Positions 25,898 through 34,592 of a stretch of 64,000 nucleotides of DNA are shown piece after piece; the stretch's first letter is position 1; every line of letters starts with the position of its first letter. This stretch comes from Simiduia litorea. Lineage in GTDB: Bacteria; Pseudomonadota; Gammaproteobacteria; Pseudomonadales; Cellvibrionaceae. The stretch covers positions 2,108,001-2,172,000 of the forward strand of contig NZ_AP031497.1 of NCBI RefSeq assembly GCF_042853465.1, written 5' to 3'. The notes under the pieces are model-generated. The model did no database searches, was not told the DNA's origin, and saw only the letters and a list, made by a program, of their open reading frames with translations. The translations under genes were made by a program, and so were the position numbers.

Positions 25898-25914
25898 TTG
25901 GCATGAGCGTTGCT
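25898..25914 (+). promoter_or_regulatory. Sigma-54 promoter of flagellin 1
   Basis: TTGGCATGAGCGTTGCT fits YTGGCACGRNNNTTGCW with one mismatch and has the required GG-to-GC spacing. It lies 90 bp before the fliC1 start codon. Confidence 0.8.
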
Positions 25915-26003
25915 CTAATCCTCTTGAGTTCTATGTGGCTAGTCGAAACCGGAGTTTTGGCCAGCTGATTTGGCAAAATACTCTAGGGTAGAGGAGAAGC
26001 AAC

Positions 26004-28142
26004 ATGCCATTAGTCATCAATACCAATGTGCAATCACTGAATGCACAACGACAGTTGGTGAAGTCGGGCGACGATTTAAGCCAGGCGATGGAACGTTTAT
26101 CATCCGGTAAGCGCATCAACACCGCGGCTGATGATGCGGCAGGCTTGTCCATCTCAAATCGCATGACGTCACAAATTCGCGGCCTAAATCAGGCGATACG
26201 AAATGCCAGTGATGGTATTTCGCTGATCCAAACCGCCGAAGGTGCGCTGGATGAAACGACAAATATTTTACAGCGTATTCGCGAGTTAGCGATTCAGTCA
26301 TCGAACGGAATTTACGATGACAGCAACCGCAAAACACTCGATGCTGAGGTCCAGCAGTTGATCGCTGAAATGGATCGTATCGCTGAAACCACATCCTTTA
26401 ACGGCCAAAAGTTGTTAAATGGCAGTTTAGGTGAGGTCGCTTTACAAGTGGGCGCTCAAGCCGGTGAATTTATCGATTTGCAAGTGGGCGAGCTTAATTC
26501 GGCTTCACTGGGTAGCGCCGTTGACGCAGGCCTGAGCAATACCAGTCGCTATTATGATAACCCCGCCGCGGGTGCGCTGGGTATCACAGCAGGCGATTTA
26601 ACGATTAACGGTATTGCCATCAGTGGTACAAGCTCCGCCGATGATAACGCATCCACGTCGAATGCGAATGCTAGTTCAATCGCACTCGCCGCTGCCATTA
26701 ATAAGGCTTCTGATTTAAGCGGCGTTAAAGCAACGGTAAACAGCACCGTCATGGCCGGCGCGTCTATGACGCCTCTGGCTGCACAAACTGGCACATTTAC
26801 GGTCAATGGCGTGCCCACTGCTGCCGTTACAACCACGGCCGATGGTGCGACAACGCGTTCCGCAATTGTTGCAGCCATTAATGCAATTGCTGCGCAGACA
26901 GGTGTCACTGCCGTTGATTCAGGTGAGGATGCCACCGGTATTAACTTAATAGCGGAAGATGGACGTAATATCGCTGTGACGACGTCAAGTGCGACATTAA
27001 CAGCTGCCAATACCGGCCTTCGCCTTGCGGCAACCTCGACTGATTTGGCGCTTCAAATCGGCAGTGTTTCTTTGCTCTCTGTCAACGGTGGCGATGTCGC
27101 GATTGGCGGCGATAGTAGTCTCACGCCGCAGTCGGGTTTTGTGGCCGGTAATTATTCCGGTGTACTCGCACAGGCTACCAGTGCATCCCACGAAGGCGCA
27201 GACAACGCGGCGACACAATTACAAGCTGGGGACCTGGTTGTAAACGGTATTCAGATTGGCGGTGCGAAAGCAACCGACGATACGGCGAGTACTGCAGGGA
27301 AAACCGGTAGTGCTATTGCAATCGCCAAAGCTATTAATAACGTATCTGAAGCCACTGGCGTAACGGCACAGGTAACGGGTACGACGATTACCGGACAGTC
27401 GTCCCCCACGACTCCAGCGGCGGCAGGTGATACATTTTTCACGACTATTAATGGCATTTTGCTGCCAACGGTTACCAGTATTGGCGAGCTGAGTGCCGAT
27501 AGAGCGGCGACGGTATCTGCGATTAATAAAATATCCGGACAGACGGGTGTTGTGGCTCGCGATACCGGTAGTGGTATTGAAATGCTTGCGGCTGATGGTC
27601 GAAATATTACGCTAGCCGCGGCGGGTGGTACCGGTACGGCTGAAGAGTTTGGCTTAGGTAACTCGACTGGCGCAGCGCCGAGCACGGCGTTTACCCAAAC
27701 GACCTTTGGCGCGGTAACACTGTCATCCGGTTCACAAATTGAGGTGACTGCTGGGGCCAATGGCATTGCCGGTTTAGAGGGTATTGGCTTCCGAGCTGGT
27801 CTATTTGGTGCAACTGAAAGTGGCCAGTTATTAAAGGATGTCAGCATAGCAACGCTTAAGGGTGCGCAATCGGCGATTCAAGCTGTCGATAATGCATTGG
27901 AAAAGATTAATGCGGTGCGGGCAGATTTAGGTGCGATTAACAACCGTCTAGATTTTACGATTTCCAATTTGATGAATGTTACTGAAAATACCGCGGCTGC
28001 GCGCAGTCGTATTATGGATGCTGATTTCGCCGCTGAAACGGCGAATTTGAGCCGGGCGCAAGTGCTACAACAAGCTTCCCAAGCAATGTTGGCGCAAGCA
28101 AACGCTTCTACTCAACAAGTGCTCCAGTTACTGAATCAATAA
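26004..28142 (+). CDS. fliC: Flagellin 1, large form with duplicated IN-motif insertion
   Basis: The N-terminal 170 residues (MPLVINTNVQSLNAQRQL..., LSSGKRINTAADDAAGLSI) and the C-terminal 100 (NLSRAQVLQQASQAMLAQAN...) are standard flagellin D0/D1 helices. Between them is an insertion of about 430 residues, making 712 in all against 280-500 in most flagellins. The insertion contains repeated units: GDLTINGIAIS (about 197), FTVNGVPTAAV (about 268), GDLVVNGIQIGG (about 405) and FFTTINGILLP (about 475). Each is followed by SAIxxAINxxxxxTGV, the flagellin/hook IN motif. It has its own sigma-54 promoter and an extended hairpin after the stop. Confidence 0.95.
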   Translation: MPLVINTNVQSLNAQRQLVKSGDDLSQAMERLSSGKRINTAADDAAGLSISNRMTSQIRGLNQAIRNASDGISLIQTAEGALDETTNILQRIRELAIQSSNGIYDDSNRKTLDAEVQQLIAEMDRIAETTSFNGQKLLNGSLGEVALQVGAQAGEFIDLQVGELNSASLGSAVDAGLSNTSRYYDNPAAGALGITAGDLTINGIAISGTSSADDNASTSNANASSIALAAAINKASDLSGVKATVNSTVMAGASMTPLAAQTGTFTVNGVPTAAVTTTADGATTRSAIVAAINAIAAQTGVTAVDSGEDATGINLIAEDGRNIAVTTSSATLTAANTGLRLAATSTDLALQIGSVSLLSVNGGDVAIGGDSSLTPQSGFVAGNYSGVLAQATSASHEGADNAATQLQAGDLVVNGIQIGGAKATDDTASTAGKTGSAIAIAKAINNVSEATGVTAQVTGTTITGQSSPTTPAAAGDTFFTTINGILLPTVTSIGELSADRAATVSAINKISGQTGVVARDTGSGIEMLAADGRNITLAAAGGTGTAEEFGLGNSTGAAPSTAFTQTTFGAVTLSSGSQIEVTAGANGIAGLEGIGFRAGLFGATESGQLLKDVSIATLKGAQSAIQAVDNALEKINAVRADLGAINNRLDFTISNLMNVTENTAAARSRIMDADFAAETANLSRAQVLQQASQAMLAQANASTQQVLQLLNQ

Positions 28143-28155
28143 TCGCGACTAAAAA

Positions 28156-28183
28156 GCCAACCCTTCATAACTGAAGGGTTGGC
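28156..28183. terminator. Strong 12-bp hairpin after fliC1
   Basis: GCCAACCCTTCA pairs perfectly with TGAAGGGTTGGC around TAAC. There is no T tract on the plus strand, so it may stabilise the abundant flagellin mRNA end or stop transcription with help. The minus strand has a T5 run. Confidence 0.6.
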
Positions 28184-28293
28184 ATACGCACTTCCTAAGA
28201 AAAAATCATTCTATCCGGCTATCTGTTTATTAAGGCCCGCAAACGGCGTTTTTACTAATAAAATCAAGTTGATAGCTATGTTTTTCCGCTATA

Positions 28294-28309
28294 CGGCAAA
28301 GTCTTGCCG
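28294..28309. promoter_or_regulatory. Inverted repeat GGCAAA-N4-TGCCG upstream of fliC2
   Basis: CGGCAA-AGTC-TTGCCG lies eight bases upstream of the sigma-28 -35 element and repeats the fliC1 element with two changes in the spacer only. Confidence 0.5.
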
Positions 28310-28317
28310 CTTTCACC

Positions 28318-28344
28318 TAAAGCTTTGTCCTATTCTGTCGATAA
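28318..28344 (+). promoter_or_regulatory. Sigma-28 (FliA) promoter of flagellin 2
   Basis: TAAAGCTT-N11-GTCGATAA matches the FliA consensus TAAAGTTT-N11-GCCGATAA with one mismatch in each box and exact spacing. It lies 90 bp before the fliC2 ATG. Confidence 0.85.
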
Positions 28345-28434
28345 CCTAGTCAGAAGCGCTTCGACCTGTTCGAGCCTTTAAGGCAGGCTGGTATATAACC
28401 GGTCATCATTGAGGAACCGTGATAGGAGGCAATC

Positions 28435-30525
28435 ATGCCCTTAGTCATTAACACCAACGTTCAATCGCTGAACTCTCAGCGTCAACTGGTGAAGTCCGGT
28501 GCAGACATGTCGAAAGCCATGGAACGCCTGTCTTCAGGTATGCGTATTAACAAAGCAGCAGACGATGCTGCCGGCTTGGCCATTGCCAACCGTATGACGT
28601 CGCAAGTACGGGGCCTAAACCAGGCCGTGCGTAACGCCAACGACGGCGTGTCCATGGTACAAACCGCAGAAGGTGGTTTGAGCGAAATAACCAACATGCT
28701 CCAGCGTATGCGCGAACTTGCGGTACAGTCTGCTAACGGAATTTACTCCGACGCCGACCGTGCAACCTTGAACGCTGAATCAGAGCAGTTGAAGTCTGAA
28801 ATTCAACGTATTGCAGATACTACGTCCTTTAACGGTCAGTCACTGTTAGATGGCTCTTTAGGCAATGTGTTGTTGCAAGTAGGCTCTGAAGCGAACCAAA
28901 CTATTGGCGTAAATATTGCCGAAGTGAGTAACGATAAGTTAGGTGTGAGTGCGAAAGCTGGTCTGAGTTCATTTGCTCAAACAGGTGCTACTGCAGCCTT
29001 AACTGGTCTAGGTACAGGTGATTTGGTAATCAACGGTATTGCAATCGACTCAGCTAAATCGAGTTCTGATACTGCCTCTAGCGTGAACAAAACATCTAGC
29101 GCAATTTCCATAGCAACCGCTATTAATGAGAAGTCAAGCTTGACCGGCGTCACCGCGGTTGTTGAGAAGTCAACACTTGGCGGTGCGGCAATGCCTGGCG
29201 CAGGCGCATTGACATCTACATTATCGATAAATGGCGTGTCTGTTGGCACCTTATCGAGAACAGCGACCGCAACGGATGCCGAGGCGCGCGCTGCAACAGT
29301 TGCTCAAATCAATAACTTTGCTGGTTCGACCGGAGTTACTGCCGTCGATAGTGGTACGTCTAATGGAGGTATTTCACTCGTTGCTGCTGACGGTCGAAAT
29401 ATCGCATTAACCGCGGGAACTGCGGCAAGCATGGCTGGTTTTGGTATCACGTTCGGTGGTGCTGATGCAGGCACTGAAGTGACCACAGGTACAGTCGCAT
29501 TAAGATCCTCGTCGGGTGGTGACATTACTATTGCGCAAGGCGCAACGGGTAATACAGAGGATGCCGGTTTCTCGATAGGGACATATAGTGGTGTTCAGGC
29601 ACAGGTGTCGAGTGATCTAAATAACGCGGTTGCGATGGCTGCAGGTGATGTATCAATAAATGGTGTGATTATTGGGGCTTCATCGGCGACCGACGATACT
29701 GCTTCACCATCTGCTGCTGCGGCGGCAAGTGCTATAGCGAAGGCGGCGGCAATTAACAAGGTTGCTGATCAAACAGGTGTAACGGCGGTTGTACGCGAGA
29801 ACGTTGCTACCAATACTGCAACACAGTTAACTACTGCGCTGGCTGTATCCGGCACCGTTAATGGAATCGCAATTACTGGTTTCACATCAGTGGCTGGTGA
29901 TGCCGCGGGTAACCGGTTGTCGATGGTCAATGCGATCAACGCGATTTCCGGTCAAACAGGCGTGAGGGCAGTAGACACCGGTGAAAATGGTAGTGCTGCA
30001 GGCGGCGGTGTAAATTTAATTGCCGACGATGGGCGTAACATCGTTACAGCATTTACCAACGGCGTGAACGGCGGTGTGGCTGATGCGGCGACTTCAATCG
30101 GCGAGTTTACCTTGGTATCTGACAAAGAAATCGTAATTGCACGTGGAACCACCGCCGGTATTGCAAACTCCGGATTAAAGGTTGGTACTTACGGTAATGC
30201 GAAAGATGGTCAATCCATTGCCAATGTCGATATCTCGACAGCGGCAGGAGCCCAGTCCGCCATTAAAGGTCTGGATAATGCTATCGACAGCGTTAACTCA
30301 ATCCGAGCTGATCTCGGTGCGGTAAGTAACCGATTAGACTTCGCAACGTCCAACTTGATGAACGTATCTGAAAATACCGCAGCCGCTCGCTCGCGTATTC
30401 AGGATGCGGACTTCGCGGCGGAAACAGCGGCGCTGAGTCGTGCACAAGTTCTGCAGCAAGCATCCACAGCGATGTTGGCTCAGGCGAATGCACAGCCACA
30501 GCAGGTTCTGTCACTGCTCCAGTAA
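28435..30525 (+). CDS. fliC: Flagellin 2, large form with duplicated IN-motif insertion
   Basis: This 696-residue flagellin is clearly a duplicate of flagellin 1, with near-identical D0/D1 ends (MPLVINTNVQSLNSQRQLVKSG and LSRAQVLQQASTAMLAQAN) and a diverged middle. The insertion again contains repeated units: GDLVINGIAIDS, STLSINGVSVG, GDVSINGVIIG and TVNGIAITG, each leading to an AINxxxxxTGV segment. Unlike flagellin 1 it is driven by a FliA-type promoter. It is followed by flaG and fliD in the same direction. An ATAGGAGG ribosome site precedes the ATG. Confidence 0.95.
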   Translation: MPLVINTNVQSLNSQRQLVKSGADMSKAMERLSSGMRINKAADDAAGLAIANRMTSQVRGLNQAVRNANDGVSMVQTAEGGLSEITNMLQRMRELAVQSANGIYSDADRATLNAESEQLKSEIQRIADTTSFNGQSLLDGSLGNVLLQVGSEANQTIGVNIAEVSNDKLGVSAKAGLSSFAQTGATAALTGLGTGDLVINGIAIDSAKSSSDTASSVNKTSSAISIATAINEKSSLTGVTAVVEKSTLGGAAMPGAGALTSTLSINGVSVGTLSRTATATDAEARAATVAQINNFAGSTGVTAVDSGTSNGGISLVAADGRNIALTAGTAASMAGFGITFGGADAGTEVTTGTVALRSSSGGDITIAQGATGNTEDAGFSIGTYSGVQAQVSSDLNNAVAMAAGDVSINGVIIGASSATDDTASPSAAAAASAIAKAAAINKVADQTGVTAVVRENVATNTATQLTTALAVSGTVNGIAITGFTSVAGDAAGNRLSMVNAINAISGQTGVRAVDTGENGSAAGGGVNLIADDGRNIVTAFTNGVNGGVADAATSIGEFTLVSDKEIVIARGTTAGIANSGLKVGTYGNAKDGQSIANVDISTAAGAQSAIKGLDNAIDSVNSIRADLGAVSNRLDFATSNLMNVSENTAAARSRIQDADFAAETAALSRAQVLQQASTAMLAQANAQPQQVLSLLQ

Positions 30526-30552
30526 TGGCGCAGTCATAGATAACTTAAAGCG

Positions 30553-30570
30553 GGTGGGGTAGCCCCCACC
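30553..30570. terminator. Hairpin after fliC2
   Basis: GGTGGGG pairs with CCCCACC around TAGC. The tail is ATTTAG, so termination is probably partial, allowing some read-through into flaG. Confidence 0.5.
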
Positions 30571-30591
30571 ATTTAGCTGAGAGGTTTTCCC

Positions 30592-30981
30592 ATGAATGAA
30601 GTTAGAGCAACACAAGTGGCTATGACGATAGCCGCCGGGTCTGCTTCATCAAAAGGGGCTGCTGGCGCAACAAGCAGGGAAACCGGCAAAATATCGCCGG
30701 TGGAACAACCCGAGCAACCGCAAGAAGCAAAAAAAGTTGAGCTACCACAAGAACCTGTCGTGCTACAGGAAGTGGTGGCAGACATGAATAATTATATTCA
30801 GTCTGTGCAACGGGATTTGCATTTCGCGGTGGATGAAGATCTTGATCAAACCGTGATCAGGGTGATGGACCGGGATACGGGTGAGCTCATTCGCCAAATC
30901 CCAGAAGAAGTGTTTTTAGACTTGGCACGAAAAATGAAAGCAGAACAAGAGCCCTTTCATTTGGTTAATGCTCAGGGCTAA
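30592..30981 (+). CDS. flaG: FlaG family protein
   Basis: The 129-residue protein has a low-complexity N-terminal half rich in Pro, Glu and Gln. The FlaG domain lies at residues 58-125 (LQEVVADMNNYIQSVQRDLHFAVDEDLDQTVIRVMDRDTGELIRQIPEEVFLDLA). FlaG influences filament length in several polar flagellates. It sits between flagellin and fliD, the usual place, and probably depends on the fliC2 promoter. Confidence 0.92.
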   Translation: MNEVRATQVAMTIAAGSASSKGAAGATSRETGKISPVEQPEQPQEAKKVELPQEPVVLQEVVADMNNYIQSVQRDLHFAVDEDLDQTVIRVMDRDTGELIRQIPEEVFLDLARKMKAEQEPFHLVNAQG

Positions 30982-31000
30982 AAGCCGTCAGGTTTCGACG

Positions 31001-31021
31001 GGGTGCGCTTGCGCACCCTTT
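31001..31021. terminator. Hairpin after flaG
   Basis: GGGTGCGC and GCGCACCC form an 8-bp stem with a two-base loop followed by TTT. The very tight loop would open by one pair. It could separate flaG from fliD transcription, but no clear promoter for fliD is visible after it. Confidence 0.55.
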
Positions 31022-31104
31022 GTCGCATCTGAATAATTGATATAACCCGTTAAGTTTTATTCGTTCTTGTATATGCCTAAGAGCGAATAGATGGAGAGGT
31101 AGAT

Positions 31105-33132
31105 ATGATTGATTCAAATGTCCCCTACTTGTTAGGTGCCGGATCGGGTATCGACTCCAAAGCGCTGGTAGAACAATTAGTCGAGATTGAAAAGTCTGCA
31201 AAACAAGGCCAGATTGACTCTAAGCGAACCAGCTATGAAACTAAATTGTCTGACTATGGCCTCTTTAAAAGTGCTCTATCTACTTTGCAAGGTGCTTTAA
31301 CTACATTAAAAAACCCCGAAACGTTTACCGCAAAATCAGTATCCTTTCCCGATAGCGAAGTGGTGATACCAACAGCGGTTAAAGCCGGCGCACAAACCGG
31401 TACTTTTTCCATTGAAGTGACCAATATTGCTAAGTCACAAAGCTTGAGTTCACCTACGTTTACTAATATTACTGATGAGGTGGGAAAGGGCACTCTGACG
31501 TTCAATTTTGGCGATTGGGATGACGTGATTCCGCCCACAACGTTTACCGCTGATACTAACAAAGCCGCTAAATCTATTATTATTGATGATACCAATAACA
31601 CACTTGAAGGGTTGCGAGACGCTATTAACGCTGCCAGCTTAGGTGTTCAGGCCAGTATTGTAAACGATGGAACAGGTTTTAAATTACTAATGAAGGCTAC
31701 CTCGGGCGAGAATAGCCAACTAAGTATTTCTGTCGTGGAAGACGAAGTGGTGCCATCGGATAATGATGCAACTGGCTTGTCTAGATTTACCTTTAATGAA
31801 ACCGCCTTGCAAATGACTCAGCAGCAGGCCGGTGCAGACGCACATTTAATTATGAATGGTCTGGCAGTAACACGCACTACAAATAACATCACAGATCTTA
31901 TCGATGGTTTTAGCTTTACCATTGCAAAAGATGCACCGGGAGAAGTGGTCAATATTTCTATATTGGATGATAAAACCAGTGCTGAAGATGCGATACGAAA
32001 TTTCGTTGACTTATACAATGAGTTTCTCGAAGTGGTTAAGCCTTTAACTGGCCTAAATGAGGAAACCAGTGAGTACGGCAGTTTATCGAGAGATGCGTTG
32101 GCAAAATCAATGTTAACTAAAATTCGCGAGTTTATAACTCAGCCGGTTGACGGCATTAACTCTGGCCTGAATGCCTTAACAAATCTTGGTATTCGAACTG
32201 AATTAGACGGTTCAATATCTATTGATGAGACGGTCTTCAGTCAAGCCTTCGATGCCAATTACGCAGATTTAAAAAATGTGTTTGCAGCGTCTACGGCGTC
32301 TAGCGCTGATAAAATCAAAGTAACTGGCTATGGCAAGCAAACTGTTGCGGGCACTTATGAGATTGAGATAACCCAACAACCTGAAAAAGGTTTTTTTACC
32401 GGTGCAGCCGTGGTGGGATTTCCACTCGATACGACCGGCAAAGACTACAGCTTTAGCTTTGAGGTTAATGGCGTTGCTACCGCAAATTTAGCGCTGCCAA
32501 ATGGTGTGACCTACGCAGATGAAACCGAGCTCGTTAGTGCGCTTAAGCAGCTAATCAACAGCGATAGTGCATTGGTCGCCGCCGGCGTCAAGGTTGACGT
32601 CAGTTACGATACCGATCATCTAGTTTTTACCTCTAACGCGTTTGGTAGTAACTCTTTGGTATCCGTCACAGCAGGTGGTGCCGATATCGCGGATCTGGGC
32701 TTGTCGGTCGCGGCCGGTACCGCAGGCAAAAATGTGGTAGGCCTGGTCAATGGCGTTGAAGCCTTTGGCTTGGGTGATGTATTGCTCCCAGCCTATGGTA
32801 CTGATGCTTACGGCCTTAAACTGAGAATTCTCCCAGGCGCGACTACGGCGTCAGTAACTTTCGCTCGAGGGATTGGCGATAATCTTGATCGACTAGTGAC
32901 AGACTTTCTCGGCTCTCAGGGCCCAGTTAGTACGCGCGAAAAGGGACTTGCAGAAGACATTGCAGACCTAGATGAAGATCAAGAAAAGCTGGACAGTCGA
33001 AGTGCGGCCTATCAAGCGCGGTTACAGGCTCAGTTTATCGCCATGGAAGCCATTGTCGACTCGCTAAACAGTACGCGAGATTACTTAAAGAGTGTATTGG
33101 ATAATCTCCCATTCACGGCCAATAATAACTAA
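31105..33132 (+). CDS. fliD: FliD, flagellar filament cap protein
   Basis: FliD caps the filament tip and promotes flagellin polymerisation. The 675-residue protein begins with the family segment LLGAGSGIDSKALVEQLVEIEK and ends with the coiled-coil helices (DLDEDQEKLDSRSAAYQARLQAQFIAMEAIVDSLNSTRDYLKSVL). It is longer than the usual 430-480 residues. A second IN-like segment (YSFSFEVNGVATANLALPNGVTYADETELVSALKQLIN) and an extra repeat in residues 400-560 account for this. The fliS1 sigma-28 -35 box overlaps its stop codon. Confidence 0.95.
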   Translation: MIDSNVPYLLGAGSGIDSKALVEQLVEIEKSAKQGQIDSKRTSYETKLSDYGLFKSALSTLQGALTTLKNPETFTAKSVSFPDSEVVIPTAVKAGAQTGTFSIEVTNIAKSQSLSSPTFTNITDEVGKGTLTFNFGDWDDVIPPTTFTADTNKAAKSIIIDDTNNTLEGLRDAINAASLGVQASIVNDGTGFKLLMKATSGENSQLSISVVEDEVVPSDNDATGLSRFTFNETALQMTQQQAGADAHLIMNGLAVTRTTNNITDLIDGFSFTIAKDAPGEVVNISILDDKTSAEDAIRNFVDLYNEFLEVVKPLTGLNEETSEYGSLSRDALAKSMLTKIREFITQPVDGINSGLNALTNLGIRTELDGSISIDETVFSQAFDANYADLKNVFAASTASSADKIKVTGYGKQTVAGTYEIEITQQPEKGFFTGAAVVGFPLDTTGKDYSFSFEVNGVATANLALPNGVTYADETELVSALKQLINSDSALVAAGVKVDVSYDTDHLVFTSNAFGSNSLVSVTAGGADIADLGLSVAAGTAGKNVVGLVNGVEAFGLGDVLLPAYGTDAYGLKLRILPGATTASVTFARGIGDNLDRLVTDFLGSQGPVSTREKGLAEDIADLDEDQEKLDSRSAAYQARLQAQFIAMEAIVDSLNSTRDYLKSVLDNLPFTANNN

Positions 33133-33156
33133 AGCAATGTAGCTTTGGGTCGATAA
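33130..33156 (+). promoter_or_regulatory. Sigma-28 (FliA) promoter of fliS1
   Basis: TAAAGCAA-N11-GTCGATAA has the exact FliA spacing and the same -10 box as the fliC2 promoter. The -35 starts in the fliD stop codon. Confidence 0.8.
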
Positions 33157-33205
33157 CCTTAGTAGAAACATGCGCCTTTGCAGTTTCGGGTGAATTGAGG
33201 TTGAT

Positions 33206-33598
33206 ATGAATCTTCGTGCTAATGTGAATGCCTACACTAAAGTTCGCAATGAGACCGCTGTTGAAACAGCGAACAATCACCGTCTTATTGAACTCTTGTA
33301 TGACGGTGCATTAGAGCGTATTGCTCAAGCAAAGGGCGCGCAGCAGCAGGGTAGAATTGATGTTCGCGGTATCAAAGTAAGTCACGCCATTAATATCCTT
33401 ATGGGCTTACGCGACGCGTTGAACCCGGCACAAGGTGCTGAATTAGCTGGTAATCTTGACTCCCTCTATGACTATATTCAACGCCTTCTCTTAAGTGGGC
33501 ACAAAGAGGGCAGCATTGAGAAGTTTGACGAGGCCAGCAAACTGCTAAACGAGCTGGCCTCGGCTTGGCGCGAAATAGGCTCCTCTGTTTCCTCATAG
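33206..33598 (+). CDS. fliS: FliS flagellin export chaperone, copy 1
   Basis: The 130-residue helical protein has the FliS pattern: NAYTKVRNETAVETANNHRLIELLYDGALERIAQAKGAQ, then SHAINILMGLRDALNPAQGAELAGNLDSLYDYIQRLLLSG. FliS binds the C-terminal D0 helix of flagellin and prevents early polymerisation. Its promoter is of the FliA type, like that of flagellin 2. Two more FliS-like genes follow within 1.5 kb. Confidence 0.93.
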   Translation: MNLRANVNAYTKVRNETAVETANNHRLIELLYDGALERIAQAKGAQQQGRIDVRGIKVSHAINILMGLRDALNPAQGAELAGNLDSLYDYIQRLLLSGHKEGSIEKFDEASKLLNELASAWREIGSSVSS

Positions 33599-33621
33599 AA
33601 GTTTCTTTTTAATAAACAAAC

Positions 33622-33638
33622 TTGGCATTATCTTCGCA
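33622..33638 (+). promoter_or_regulatory. Sigma-54 promoter of fliS2
   Basis: TTGGCATTATCTTCGCA keeps the invariant GG and GC at the right spacing with a TGGCA -24 box. It has mismatches at three less critical positions. A TTTTTTGAC box follows at 33671-33679. Confidence 0.65.
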
Positions 33639-33670
33639 TTAAAAACTATTAGGCACCTAAGTGCTGAGGT

Positions 33671-33679
33671 TTTTTTGAC
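33671..33679 (+). promoter_or_regulatory. TTTTTTGAC box, candidate FleQ site
   Basis: This T-tract-GAC box begins 35 bp after the -12 element of fliS2 and recurs at four other sigma-54 promoters in this locus. Confidence 0.45.
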
Positions 33680-33695
33680 ACTTGAGGATAATCCA

Positions 33696-34067
33696 ATGAC
33701 TGTAGTCGCCACCCGTGCTGCCAAAATGATGGCAGCTGAACCAAACGAAATATCTCCCCACCGTGTGATTGCACTTTTACTCGATGGCGCATTAGAGCGC
33801 ATTGGTCAAGCAAAAGTGTGTTTGGCGGAAAAAAATCAAAAAGACTTTGAAGTCCTGCTTGTAAAGACGGTTGGCATTTTGAACGGTTTAAGATCAAGCC
33901 TAGATTTTGAAAAAGGCGGTGAAATCGCAGCCAACCTAGATTCGATCTATGACTATGTGGCTGACAGACTGATTCAGCAGCACAATCCAGAAGCCTTGGC
34001 CGAGGCGGAACATTTACTTTCAGAGATTAAAATGGGCTGGGATGGCATTACCGACGAAGTTTACTAG
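33696..34067 (+). CDS. fliS: FliS flagellin export chaperone, copy 2
   Basis: The 123-residue protein is a FliS paralogue: NEISPHRVIALLLDGALERIGQAKVCLAEKNQKDFEVLLVKTVGILNGLRSSLDFEKGGEIAANLDSIYDYVADRLIQQ. The start at 33696 is chosen because GAGGAT lies eight bases before it; the frame is open upstream to a TTG at 33675. It is under a sigma-54-type promoter, matching flagellin 1, so each flagellin may have its own chaperone. That pairing is inference. Confidence 0.9.
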   Translation: MTVVATRAAKMMAAEPNEISPHRVIALLLDGALERIGQAKVCLAEKNQKDFEVLLVKTVGILNGLRSSLDFEKGGEIAANLDSIYDYVADRLIQQHNPEALAEAEHLLSEIKMGWDGITDEVY

Positions 34068-34227
34068 CGCTAAATGCCTATCATACTACCGTTGTGCTAA
34101 ATCCAGATTTTATCGGCGTTTCGGCCCAAACACGACGTATTATATCTCGCGTTTAGATGAATGCTTGTCGATAATTTATTTTAATGGGCTGGTTGCGCGC
34201 TATTTAAAGATTTTTCCTCGGCCGTTC

Positions 34228-34254
34228 TTTAGTTTAGATGGCCACTGTCGATAA
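34228..34254 (+). promoter_or_regulatory. Sigma-28 promoter of the second FliT-like gene
   Basis: TTTAGTTT-N11-GTCGATAA has a perfect copy of the locus -10 box and 6 of 8 matches in the -35. A similar GTTTAGATG...TGTCGATAA arrangement about 80 bp upstream (-10 box at 34167-34174) has one extra spacer base and may be a decayed duplicate. Confidence 0.7.
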
Positions 34255-34287
34255 CCTGAGGTAGCTAACCTATCTCAGGAGTATCAC

Positions 34288-34539
34288 ATGGCGTTAATTC
34301 CCCACAGTCAATGGCGCTTAGTTCGTATGCGAAAAGCGTTAGAATCGGCTTTGTCTGAGCAGGATTGGGATAAGGTTCGTCAGTTCGACGTAAGCCTTAT
34401 GCAGGCGTTGAATGAAGCCAGCGAAGACCCCGAGCGCGATGCAAAAACACTGCTGATGGAATTAAACGCCGTCGTACATCTCTATAAGGATTTGGTGCTA
34501 AGTTCCGAGTTACATCGCAGTGTAAATCATCTACATTGA
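34288..34539 (+). CDS. Second FliT-like small flagellar protein
   Basis: The 83-residue helical protein has MRKALESALSEQDWDKVRQFDVSLMQALNEASEDPERDAKTLLMELNAVVHLYKDLV, the length and pattern of FliT/FleP-type proteins that follow fliS in polar flagellates. CAGGAG precedes the ATG. It sits between FliS copies 2 and 3 and is preceded by a FliA promoter. FliT-type proteins bind FliD and ATPase components, but the specific partner here is not known. Confidence 0.7.
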   Translation: MALIPHSQWRLVRMRKALESALSEQDWDKVRQFDVSLMQALNEASEDPERDAKTLLMELNAVVHLYKDLVLSSELHRSVNHLH

Positions 34540-34592
34540 ACCAGTAAAATAGCGTTTAACGATCTACGCGTCGAATGGCTTGAGGGTTTTTC

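Larger units (their letters stand above)
25668..26003. other. Divergent regulatory region upstream of flagellin 1
   Basis: This 336-bp gene-free stretch contains an inverted repeat shared with other flagellar promoters (25767-25782) and a sigma-54 promoter (25898-25914). Past the promoter is an AT-rich leader ending in a GAGGAG ribosome site before fliC1. No sigma-28 promoter of the type seen at fliC2 is visible. Confidence 0.65.

Noticed and set aside
26552..27847. Long open frames on the minus strand across both flagellin genes
   Set aside because: They are antisense shadows of the repetitive, alanine/threonine-rich flagellin codons, without ribosome sites or recognisable domains.
28237..28252. 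GG/GC-spaced AGGCCCGCAAACGGCG upstream of fliC2 as a sigma-54 promoter
   Set aside because: It lacks the TT before GC and the TGGCA core, while a much better sigma-28 promoter lies closer to the gene.
34167..34174. Second perfect GTCGATAA -10 box upstream of the FliT-like gene
   Set aside because: No matching -35 lies at 11 bases; at best a decayed duplicate of the promoter 80 bp downstream, so not listed as a promoter.
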